64,000 nucleotides of DNA, taken from NCBI GenBank assembly GCA_910586765.1, contig CAJUJJ010000006.1, forward strand, positions 1 through 64,000. Direction: 5' to 3'. Both the position numbers and the translations under genes were made by a program. The notes beneath the pieces were generated by a model, which saw only the letters and a list, made by a program, of their open reading frames with translations, made no database searches and was not told where the DNA came from. Source of the DNA: an uncultured Clostridia bacterium (GTDB taxonomy: Bacteria; Bacillota; Clostridia; Lachnospirales; Anaerotignaceae). Positions 8,260 to 14,914 of this stretch are shown here, piece by piece (position 1 is the first letter of the stretch; each line of letters opens with the position of its first letter).

Positions 8260-8431
8260 TCTCAGCTTCGCTTCGGTCGTCGCTAGGCGAACGTCCACTG
8301 GACGTTCAGCGACCCTTCAAAAACACGCTTGAAGCAGAAAAGACCTTAGGGACGCTGTCCCTAAAACCCTGCAAGTTCTCAGCTTCGCTTTGGTCGTCGC
8401 TAGGCAAATGTCCGCTGGACATTTAGCGACC
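8260..8431. repeat. REP-like element: two degenerate 55-bp units with compensated hairpins
   Basis: Units at 8260-8314 and 8377-8431 share the start TCTCAGCTTCGCTT and the outer stem GTCGCT/AGCGAC. The inner stem is GAACGTCC/GGACGTTC in unit 1 and AAATGTCC/GGACATTT in unit 2, so base changes on one arm are matched on the other. Another hairpin, AGGGAC/GTCCCT, lies between the units. The block is GC-rich against an AT-rich background. No coding frame in it is credible. The paired changes imply selection on the folded form. Confidence 0.7.
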
Positions 8432-8570
8432 TTTAAAAAGGGCTTGAGCCTAAACTTTTATGGAAAACTTCGTTTTCCTATTTATTTTCTCATTCAAAAA
8501 TGACAGACTGGTATATTCCCCTTTTTTCGAGCATATGTTAAACAAACTATGCAAAAAGAGGGATTTTTTA

Positions 8571-10088
8571 ATGAGCAAAAAAACAGTCATTGCAGGTACG
8601 CTAATATTGACTTCAGCCAGTTTAATTACAAAAGTGATAGGTTTTTTTTATAGGGTATATATGGTGAATTTGATTGGCTCTGAAGGAATGGGATTGTATC
8701 AGTTAATTATGCCTATTTATATGTTGACATGGAGCATTACGTCATCAGGATTTACTACGACCATATCGAAATTAACAGCACAAGAGAAGGCAAAAAATCA
8801 AACGGGAAACATGGGGCGTATACTCAAACAATCTCTTTTTATGACAATTACAGCAAGTATCATAATAAGCAGTTTTTTGTTTTTTTGTGCAGATTGGTTT
8901 TCAGCGACAATATTAAAAGAACCTCGTACAGCATTTGCATTTAGAGTGCTTGCATTTGCCATACCATTTATGTCAAGCGGTTCTTGTATTAGAGGGTATT
9001 TTTTGGGATTGCAGCACGCAATCATACCTGCAATATCTCAAGTATTAGAACAAATTGTTAGAATTGCAGCAATATATATGACAGCCTCTTTTTTTGTACC
9101 AAAGGGATTGAATTATGCTTGTGTATGTGCCGTAATAGGCATTGTAAGCGGTGAAGTGCTTTCTTTTTTATTTGTATTTTGTAATTACATACGATTTAAA
9201 AGAAAAAAGAAATATATTAAAAAACCAAGTATTACAGTGACAAAAGCATTTTATATGATATGTAGTATGGCAATACCTTTGACAGCGAGTAGAGTGGTAA
9301 GTTCTTTTTTGTCCACAGCAGAAAATATTTTAATTCCTCAAAGATTACAACTATTTGGACAGTCTGCAACAGAAGCAATGAGTACATATGGAGAATTAAC
9401 AGGTATGGCAATGCCTTTGATAATGTTGCCTTCTGCATTTTTGACATCTGTTTCCGTTTCGCTTGTGCCAGAAATATCAGAAGCCTCTGCAATCAATAAA
9501 AGAAATAAAATTAGTACAACAGTTTATACAGCATTGCTTTTTTCTTCTATATTGAGTATAGGTGCAGGTGTTGTGTTTGCAGTATTTCCAAAAGAAGTAT
9601 GCTATATTGTATACGGTCATAGTGAGTTAGGCAATTTGCTGTTTTTATTGGCATTTATATGCCCGTTTTTGTATATGCAAATGACAATAAATGGCTTGCT
9701 AAATGGTCTAGGAGAGCATACATTTATATTTCAAACAAATGTCATTTCTTCTATTATTAACATTGCTTTTATTTATTTTTTGATACCTATGTATGGCGTA
9801 AATGCGTATTTGGTGGGGTGGTTTGTAAGTTTGATATTAACAATGTTGCTTTCCCTTTATAAAATTTATTGCTGTACACAGGTAAAGGTGCAGTTTGGAA
9901 ATTGCTTTTTAAAACCGCTTTTGGCAGGTTTGGCAGCAGGGCTTGTAATAAGATATGTTATACAAATAGGTACACCTTCTAAAATGTTCTTTTTGTTGTG
10001 TATTAGTGCCGTGATGTTGCTGTATCTCCTGTTTTTAATGCTGTTGGGTTGCTTGAAAAAAGAATTGCTTCAAACATTAAAGTTGTAA
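8571..10088 (+). CDS. SpoVB-like polysaccharide/lipid II flippase family protein (MOP superfamily)
   Basis: The 505-residue protein is a multi-helix (about 14 segments) integral membrane protein of the MviN/MATE-like superfamily. Its start, MSKKTVIAGTLILTSASLI, and the next stretch TKVIGFFYRVYMVNLIGSEG closely resemble stage V sporulation protein B. Such proteins move lipid-linked glycans, here possibly spore-cortex peptidoglycan precursors, across the membrane. The ATG at 8571 follows AGAGGGATTTTTTA; the upstream in-frame codons run through repeat DNA and are rejected. It is single-gene, framed by two DUF6809/RHH cassettes. Spore-specific expression cannot be read from its promoter. Confidence 0.85.
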   Translation: MSKKTVIAGTLILTSASLITKVIGFFYRVYMVNLIGSEGMGLYQLIMPIYMLTWSITSSGFTTTISKLTAQEKAKNQTGNMGRILKQSLFMTITASIIISSFLFFCADWFSATILKEPRTAFAFRVLAFAIPFMSSGSCIRGYFLGLQHAIIPAISQVLEQIVRIAAIYMTASFFVPKGLNYACVCAVIGIVSGEVLSFLFVFCNYIRFKRKKKYIKKPSITVTKAFYMICSMAIPLTASRVVSSFLSTAENILIPQRLQLFGQSATEAMSTYGELTGMAMPLIMLPSAFLTSVSVSLVPEISEASAINKRNKISTTVYTALLFSSILSIGAGVVFAVFPKEVCYIVYGHSELGNLLFLLAFICPFLYMQMTINGLLNGLGEHTFIFQTNVISSIINIAFIYFLIPMYGVNAYLVGWFVSLILTMLLSLYKIYCCTQVKVQFGNCFLKPLLAGLAAGLVIRYVIQIGTPSKMFFLLCISAVMLLYLLFLMLLGCLKKELLQTLKL

Positions 10089-10120
10089 AATAAATGTTTA
10101 TTGGATATTCGCCTAGATAA

Positions 10121-10154
10121 AGGGGAACTTTTTTCACTTGTGAAAAGTTCCCCT
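10121..10154. terminator. Palindromic terminator/repeat, copy 3 (left end of cassette B)
   Basis: AGGGGAACTTTT / AAAAGTTCCCCT inverted repeat followed by TTTATTATT. It lies between the convergent SpoVB-like and second DUF6809-like genes and can serve both. Confidence 0.85.
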
Positions 10155-10157
10155 TTA

Positions 10158-10439
10158 TTATTCTTCTGTGTGTTCTTGTTGTAATATTTCTATCATCATT
10201 TTAGCACCAAGTTTAAAACCATATATAAACATTTCTGTTAATTCCATAGTAATAGCACTGCTTTTCTCATCTAGTATAGTATCAAATTCTTCAGCAAGAG
10301 AACTGTCTAATTTTGATTTAAAATCGGTGTAATGTTTTTGGTGTTGTTTTTTTAAATTTTTATACTGTTCTGTCATAGGAGCATATTGTTCTGAAGGATA
10401 TATTCTACCCTCATATAAATCTTGTAATATTTTACGCAT
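10158..10439 (-). CDS. DUF6809-like small protein, cassette B
   Basis: Ninety-three residues, a clear paralogue of 7543-7818 along its whole length: ILQDLYEGRIYPSEQYAPM at the N-terminus, then KHYTDFKSKLDSSLAEEFD and IYGFKLGAKMMIEIL. It starts at an ATG after GAGGGAATAAACT. The conserved features are the LYEGRIYPSEQY motif and the GAKMMIEIL end; function is unknown. It is divergent from the RHH gene at 10676, and the gap between them holds a 13-bp repeat array that is absent from cassette A. The pair is probably a whole-cassette duplication, since gene order, orientation and both bounding palindromes are repeated. Confidence 0.7.
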   Translation of the reverse strand: MRKILQDLYEGRIYPSEQYAPMTEQYKNLKKQHQKHYTDFKSKLDSSLAEEFDTILDEKSSAITMELTEMFIYGFKLGAKMMIEILQQEHTEE

Positions 10440-10470
10440 AGTTTATTCCCTCGATATTATATTTTTGTGT

Positions 10471-10613
10471 TATATATTTCAAGTATATATTTCAATTATG
10501 TATTAAAAGTATATGTTTCAGGTATATATTTAAGATATATATTTCAAGTATATGTTTCAAGTATATATTTAAGGTATATGTTTCAAGTATATGTTTAAAG
10601 TATATATTTGTCA
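10471..10613. repeat. Array of eleven 13-bp tandem repeats between divergent genes of cassette B
   Basis: Starting at 10471, successive 13-mers follow the consensus TATATRTTTMARG (for example TATATATTTCAAG, TATATGTTTCAAG) with exact 13-base register for ten units and a partial eleventh. The spacers are zero length, so this is a tandem array and not a CRISPR. Its position between divergent promoters fits multiple binding sites for the adjacent RHH protein, though replication slippage of AT-rich DNA is an alternative. Confidence 0.85.
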
Positions 10614-10631
10614 ATATTTAATTGATATAAT
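10609..10631 (+). promoter_or_regulatory. Conserved 23-bp block upstream of RHH gene, cassette B
   Basis: Identical to 7907-7929 and ending in TATAAT. It overlaps the last repeat unit of the 13-bp array, so a protein bound to the array would sit against the promoter. Confidence 0.5.
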
Positions 10632-10675
10632 AATTACAAAAATATAATATAAATATATAATATGGGGGTATCAAT

Positions 10676-10915
10676 ATGTCAGAAAAATTTATTGTAACGC
10701 CTAAAAGTATGGAAATAAAAGAAGACAAATTTATTACTATGACATTAAGAATGGAAAGAGAAGTACAACAAGCATATGATGAATTAGCAGGAAAAAGTGA
10801 ACGTTCTAGGAATGAAGTAATGTGTATGGCATTAAAATATGCTTTAAGGCAATTAGAATTTATTACTGAAAATGCTGATGAAAATGATACTGATGAAAAT
10901 AATGAAAGCATATAA
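10676..10915 (+). CDS. Ribbon-helix-helix small DNA-binding protein, cassette B
   Basis: Seventy-nine residues, the same length as its paralogue at 7965. The strand ITMTLRM, helix VQQAYDELAGKSER, turn SRNEVM and second helix MALKYALRQL give the ribbon-helix-helix pattern. The tail is acidic (ENADENDTDENNE). The RBS GGGGG lies seven bases before the ATG. The helix residues between copies differ (KKSKR versus GKSER, ALENL versus ALRQL), so the two regulators may recognise different operators, in line with the different upstream repeats. Autoregulation is inferred only from the layout. Confidence 0.7.
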   Translation: MSEKFIVTPKSMEIKEDKFITMTLRMEREVQQAYDELAGKSERSRNEVMCMALKYALRQLEFITENADENDTDENNESI

Positions 10916-10919
10916 AAAA

Positions 10920-10950
10920 GGGGAACTTTTCACTTGCGAAAAGTTCCCCC
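10920..10950. terminator. Palindromic terminator/repeat, copy 4 (right end of cassette B)
   Basis: GGGGAACTTTTCAC-ttgc-GAAAAGTTCCCC directly after the RHH stop. The next bases, GTTGCTTCGCTC, resemble the GTCGCTTCGCTC that follows copy 2, so the similarity runs beyond the palindrome. Confidence 0.75.
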
Positions 10951-11022
10951 GTTGCTTCGCTCTCTGTTCGCACCTGCAAACTTTTGAATGAAAACTTCGT
11001 TTTACTATTTATCAACAAAATT

Positions 11023-12012
11023 TTATTTTTCTTCTGAGCGATACCATTTTGCAGCGGTTTCAGGGAGCACAGAATTGATATAACTTTCTGTAGCAAATTC
11101 TAATGCTGCAAATCCACCTATTCTAGGTAATATTTGCACTGACCAATGCAAACTATTATGACATTGTTGCATTTGTTGCGTACCGCCTTCTACAAAGCAG
11201 ATATTGTAGCTAATATCCTCTCTCAACTGTGTAATACGTTTTAACATTTTTTGAAGTACAAAAGCAAAATCGTTTAATTCGCACTGTTCCAACAAAGCAA
11301 AAGAAGAGATATGTTTTTTAGGCAATATCCACAGTTCATAGCTAAATCGAGAAGCATAAGGAGCAATGGCAATAAAATGTTCTGTTTCGCAACAAACTCT
11401 AGTTTTTTGCTGTTTTTCCCACGCAATCATATCACACAATATGCAACGATTATGCTCTTTGTAGTATTGCGAAAAGGAATATTGATAAGTCTGCTGTCTT
11501 TTAGAAATAATAGGCAGACCTACTAATTGCCAATGGGAATGTTTTATCGACATACCTGCATCAACACCTGCATTTTTAAATATTTGTGTTTGTTGTATCC
11601 CTTTTGTATTGCTGATGTCTATAAAACGTTTTTGCAATATAGAAATCACATTTTGTAAATGCTCTAATGAAAACTGCTCTATTGTTTGCTCGTGGTGTGG
11701 AGTATCCACAACAACTTCGTGTCTACCAAAAGCGGGTATTGCTTCATAAAATGCTTCCTTTTCTACTTTCTGATTTTTGTCATATTGTACCGCTGGAAAA
11801 CGGTTAGGAAATACTCTAATACTCCAGTCTTGTTCTCTATCTTGATAGAGTGCTGGTGTTGTTTGACATTCGTTTCCTCTACAAAATGGACAAGGGCTAT
11901 TTCTTTTTTCTTTTTTTACGAAATTTTTTTCAAATTCATAAGGTCTTTTTTGACGATTTTCTGCATAAATAATCCATTCTTGTGTTAGTTTGTTTTTTCG
12001 CATTTCAGACAT
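11023..12012 (-). CDS. Galactose-1-phosphate uridylyltransferase-like protein, HIT superfamily
   Basis: The 329-residue protein belongs to the GalT class I branch of the HIT superfamily. A zinc-type CPFCRGNE site is near the N-terminus, NRFPAV and HEVVVDTPHH follow, and the catalytic stretch reads IKHSHWQLVGLP (HxHxQ; the usual form is HPHxQ). A second CxxC-like site (CILCDMIAWE) and a C-terminal WILPKKHISSF follow. It may transfer UMP or AMP between sugar phosphates. The start at 12012 (MSEMRKN) is fixed by AAGGAGG; earlier in-frame codons overlap the upstream gene. It sits 14 bases after the peptide-binding lipoprotein gene, so the two are co-transcribed. Confidence 0.8.
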   Translation of the reverse strand: MSEMRKNKLTQEWIIYAENRQKRPYEFEKNFVKKEKRNSPCPFCRGNECQTTPALYQDREQDWSIRVFPNRFPAVQYDKNQKVEKEAFYEAIPAFGRHEVVVDTPHHEQTIEQFSLEHLQNVISILQKRFIDISNTKGIQQTQIFKNAGVDAGMSIKHSHWQLVGLPIISKRQQTYQYSFSQYYKEHNRCILCDMIAWEKQQKTRVCCETEHFIAIAPYASRFSYELWILPKKHISSFALLEQCELNDFAFVLQKMLKRITQLREDISYNICFVEGGTQQMQQCHNSLHWSVQILPRIGGFAALEFATESYINSVLPETAAKWYRSEEK

Positions 12013-12026
12013 ACAGAAGCCTCCTT

Positions 12027-13703
12027 TTATTGCTGATACAGATACCATTCATTTATGTTGTCAAAAATATTATTTTCTAAAGGGTTTACTTGTCCTTGTA
12101 TTCTATCAGAAGAAAGCATTACAAAGTCACGAAAAGCAATGCTGATATAAGGCAGTTCTTCTGCAATTTTCTTTTGTAAATTGCTGTAAGACATTTTAAT
12201 ATCTTCGTCTTTTACACTGTTGTATGCAGAAGCAAGTAGTGCGTCCATATCACCGTTTTGATAACGGGAATAATTGGTTAAAGAGGATTGAGCAGAGTGC
12301 AGCAAAAAGGAATAATTTGGCACTACAGAAAATTGCCAACCTCCTACAAATAAATCAAAATCGCCTGCCTGTAATTTTTGAACATAATTTTCATAATTTT
12401 GCCCGTCAAGTGATACTTCTGCACCAATTCCTCTTAATTCATCTGCGATACGTATAGCAACTTGTTTTCTGATTTCATTTTCTGTATTGTATAATATAGA
12501 AATGCGAAATGTTTCAGAAAGTTCATTTGTTGTTCTGTCAAGTATGCCATCATCGTTAGTATCTTTCCAGTTAGATGCCTCTAAATACTCCTTTGCTTGA
12601 CTAATGTCAAAATCATATACCGTTATTTCTGGTTCATAAAACCAGTAGTTTGGATTGATAGGCGTTTGTGCTACTATGCCGTGCCCTAAATAAATACTTT
12701 CTAATATTGCCTGTTTGGGCGTAATACTTGCAATAGCTTTTCTGACATTGTTGTCTTGAAAAAGACTTTTAGAAAAATTAAATCCAATAAAATCATAATA
12801 ATTTGTAGTGTATTGATAATATTTGACTTCATTGTCATTGTCAGATTTTCCTATGTCAGAAGAACCTACTATCAATATATCTGTAAGTCCCTGTTCAAAA
12901 GAATATAAATCGGTATCTTTATCTGTACTGATGTTTACAACAATTTCATCAATGTGTGCTGTTGTGCCAAAACTACTGATACATTTTTTCAAACGCATTT
13001 CTTTTGCAGGAGAATAAGATATAAATTCAAAATATCCATTTCCCATAGGCAGCATATTTTTGTCAGAAGTAGCTACTCTATTACCATAGTATTGACTACT
13101 TATAATAGGGAAAAGTAGAGCATATAAATTGCCACTAAAATTTTGATGAAATATAATTTCAACACTGTAAGCAGATGTTTTTCTATAACTTCTGATGTAG
13201 TTCATACAATTTTTGTAAACAGCATTGCTGTCTGCTGTTTTAGAAAGTGTGTCAAGGGAATATATGACATCATCTGCGGTTAAATTTGTACCATTTTGCC
13301 AATAAATGTCATTTCGTAAATTTAATGAGAGTACAGTACCTCCCTCGTCAAAACTCCAACTTTGTGCAACAGAAGGAGAGGGCTTATAATTTTTGTCAAG
13401 TTTTATCAAAGGCATATAAATCAATTTTAATATAGTGTCTACAGAAGCATCTTGATTTAAAAGAGGGTTTAGTGTGGTTGCGTTTCTCATAGATAAATAA
13501 AGCGTTCCGCCCTCTTGTAATGGTAGCTGCTGTGACTGTTTTTGTGTTTGTATTGGCTGTGGTGTAGTTTGTTGCTCTGCCGTTTGTTGTTGTTGTAATT
13601 GTTGTTGTTGTGATTGTTCTAATTGTTGTGACTGTTGTAATGAATTGTTGCAGCCTGCTAATAAAAAAAGCAAGGCAATATATATAAATGTTAACTTTTT
13701 CAT
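12027..13703 (-). CDS. Peptide/oligopeptide ABC transporter substrate-binding lipoprotein (SBP_bac_5)
   Basis: The 558-residue protein has a lipoprotein signal (KLTFIYIALLFLLAGC, lipobox LAGC). A roughly 45-residue glutamine-rich linker comes next, then a full family 5 solute-binding fold: GGTLYLSMRNATTLNPL, PSVAQSWSF, LRNDIYWQNGTNLTADDV and DNNVRKAIASI are all characteristic. It should capture peptides or similar solutes outside the membrane for an OppBCDF-type permease, but no permease genes are beside it, so it is an orphan binding protein. AGGAGG precedes two adjacent ATGs; the second (13703) has better spacing. It lies between a lytic transglycosylase gene and the GalT-like gene, suggesting a role with muropeptides, which is inference. 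Confidence 0.85.
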   Translation of the reverse strand: MKKLTFIYIALLFLLAGCNNSLQQSQQLEQSQQQQLQQQQTAEQQTTPQPIQTQKQSQQLPLQEGGTLYLSMRNATTLNPLLNQDASVDTILKLIYMPLIKLDKNYKPSPSVAQSWSFDEGGTVLSLNLRNDIYWQNGTNLTADDVIYSLDTLSKTADSNAVYKNCMNYIRSYRKTSAYSVEIIFHQNFSGNLYALLFPIISSQYYGNRVATSDKNMLPMGNGYFEFISYSPAKEMRLKKCISSFGTTAHIDEIVVNISTDKDTDLYSFEQGLTDILIVGSSDIGKSDNDNEVKYYQYTTNYYDFIGFNFSKSLFQDNNVRKAIASITPKQAILESIYLGHGIVAQTPINPNYWFYEPEITVYDFDISQAKEYLEASNWKDTNDDGILDRTTNELSETFRISILYNTENEIRKQVAIRIADELRGIGAEVSLDGQNYENYVQKLQAGDFDLFVGGWQFSVVPNYSFLLHSAQSSLTNYSRYQNGDMDALLASAYNSVKDEDIKMSYSNLQKKIAEELPYISIAFRDFVMLSSDRIQGQVNPLENNIFDNINEWYLYQQ

Positions 13704-13726
13704 CATGTCCTCCTTGCTTTTAAAAT

Positions 13727-14278
13727 CTATAGTATACCATAAAGCCATTGATATATTTTTTGTACAAGCATTACTTTTTTGACATATCTTTTTGTTTCTC
13801 CATAAGGAATTTCTTTTAGTGTTATACCATCGTCACTATAACGGCTATCTTGAAGCCATTTTGATACATTGCCGCTGCCTGCATTATATGCTGCTAAAGC
13901 TGTTTGTGTTGTACCAAATTGATTTGTTAATTTGTTTAAATACCAGCAACCAATTTGTATATTGATATTTGCCTCAAAAAGCGTTTGTTTTTGATATTGT
14001 TCCATGTCCAATAATCCCGCTGCCCATTCTCCAGTTGCTTCTCTTATCTGCATAAGTCCCTTTGCATCTTTAGAAGAAATTGCATTTTTGTCAAATCTGC
14101 TTTCTGTAAATATCACAGCATATACCAAAGAAGGAGCAAGCTCGTATTGCTGACAAAAATAATTGATTTCCTGCTGATATTTTTTAGGAAAAATATGAGG
14201 TAACAACACAAAACGACAAAGGAGTATCACAACTGCAAAAAATAATGTTATTTTTGCTAGTTTAATACAAATTTTCAT
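13727..14278 (-). CDS. Membrane-anchored lytic transglycosylase, SLT domain
   Basis: The 183-residue protein has one N-terminal membrane helix (ITLFFAVVILLCRFVLLP) and then a Slt70-like lysozyme domain. The catalytic Glu lies in FTESRFDKNAIS, followed by AKGLMQIREATG, ANINIQIGCWYLNKL and ALAAYNAGSGNVSKWL, the standard SLT signature order. It cleaves the glycan strand with formation of 1,6-anhydromuramyl ends, on the outer face of the membrane. The start at 14278 is chosen because GGAG lies six bases upstream; it overlaps the end of coaE by 17 bases, showing translational coupling. Likely role in cell-wall turnover. Confidence 0.88.
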   Translation of the reverse strand: MKICIKLAKITLFFAVVILLCRFVLLPHIFPKKYQQEINYFCQQYELAPSLVYAVIFTESRFDKNAISSKDAKGLMQIREATGEWAAGLLDMEQYQKQTLFEANINIQIGCWYLNKLTNQFGTTQTALAAYNAGSGNVSKWLQDSRYSDDGITLKEIPYGETKRYVKKVMLVQKIYQWLYGIL

Positions 14279-14885
14279 ACTTTTCTCCATTTCCTATTCT
14301 TACATAGAATATTGTTTCTAATTGTCTTTTTAAATGTTGTAAATCTTTACTGTTGTCTAATACTAAATTGGCTTTTTGGCGATAGAAATCCCAATTTTTT
14401 TGACAGCCAATACGATTTTTGGCTTCTTGGTATGTAATGTTATCTCTTTCCATAATTCTTCTTGCTCTGACTTCTTCTTCTGCAAATACGACCCAAACTT
14501 CGCTGCATCTATTTTCTAATTTTGCCTCTAGTAAAAGGGGAGCGTCTAATACAATGCAGGTATCTTTTTGTTTTTTCTTTCTTTCTGCAATTTGTTTGTC
14601 AATTTCCTGTGTAATATATTTGTGAGTACAACGATTTAAAAAATCAAGTTTTTCTTTGTTTGTGAATACAATGCTGCCCAATTTTTTTCTTAATATGTTT
14701 CTGTCTTGGTCTAATATTGCACCGCCAAAGTAATTTGTCAGTTCTTCATAAGCAGGTTTTCCTCTTTCAATAATGCCGTGTGCAATTTCATCTGCATCAA
14801 TAATATAAGCACCATTTTGTTGTAAAAAAGCGGATACAATACTTTTTCCGCTTCCTGTTCCTCCTGTTAAACCAATTACTTTCAT
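14262..14885 (-). CDS. coaE: Dephospho-CoA kinase
   Basis: The 207-residue protein begins MKVIGLTGGTGSGKS, a P-loop at residues 8-15, followed by IIDADEIAH and VLDAPLLLEAKL, as in dephospho-CoA kinases. It phosphorylates the 3'-hydroxyl of dephospho-CoA with ATP, the last step of coenzyme A synthesis, in the cytosol. The length is normal for the family. It lies directly after polA, the polA-coaE order seen in many Firmicutes, and its 3' end overlaps the transglycosylase start. It is thus the middle gene of a polA-coaE-slt-sbp-galT-like run on the minus strand. Confidence 0.95.
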   Translation of the reverse strand: MKVIGLTGGTGSGKSIVSAFLQQNGAYIIDADEIAHGIIERGKPAYEELTNYFGGAILDQDRNILRKKLGSIVFTNKEKLDFLNRCTHKYITQEIDKQIAERKKKQKDTCIVLDAPLLLEAKLENRCSEVWVVFAEEEVRARRIMERDNITYQEAKNRIGCQKNWDFYRQKANLVLDNSKDLQHLKRQLETIFYVRIGNGEKYENLY

Positions 14886-14914
14886 TTCACCGTCGCCTTT
14901 CCTTTGTTTTTCAT

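Noticed and set aside
8229..8426. Short ORF in the REP-like block
   Set aside because: The frame reads through hairpin repeats, has no RBS, and its sequence is explained by the repeat structure.
10471..10613. Possible CRISPR array
   Set aside because: Units are 13 bp and contiguous with no spacers, and no cas gene is near.
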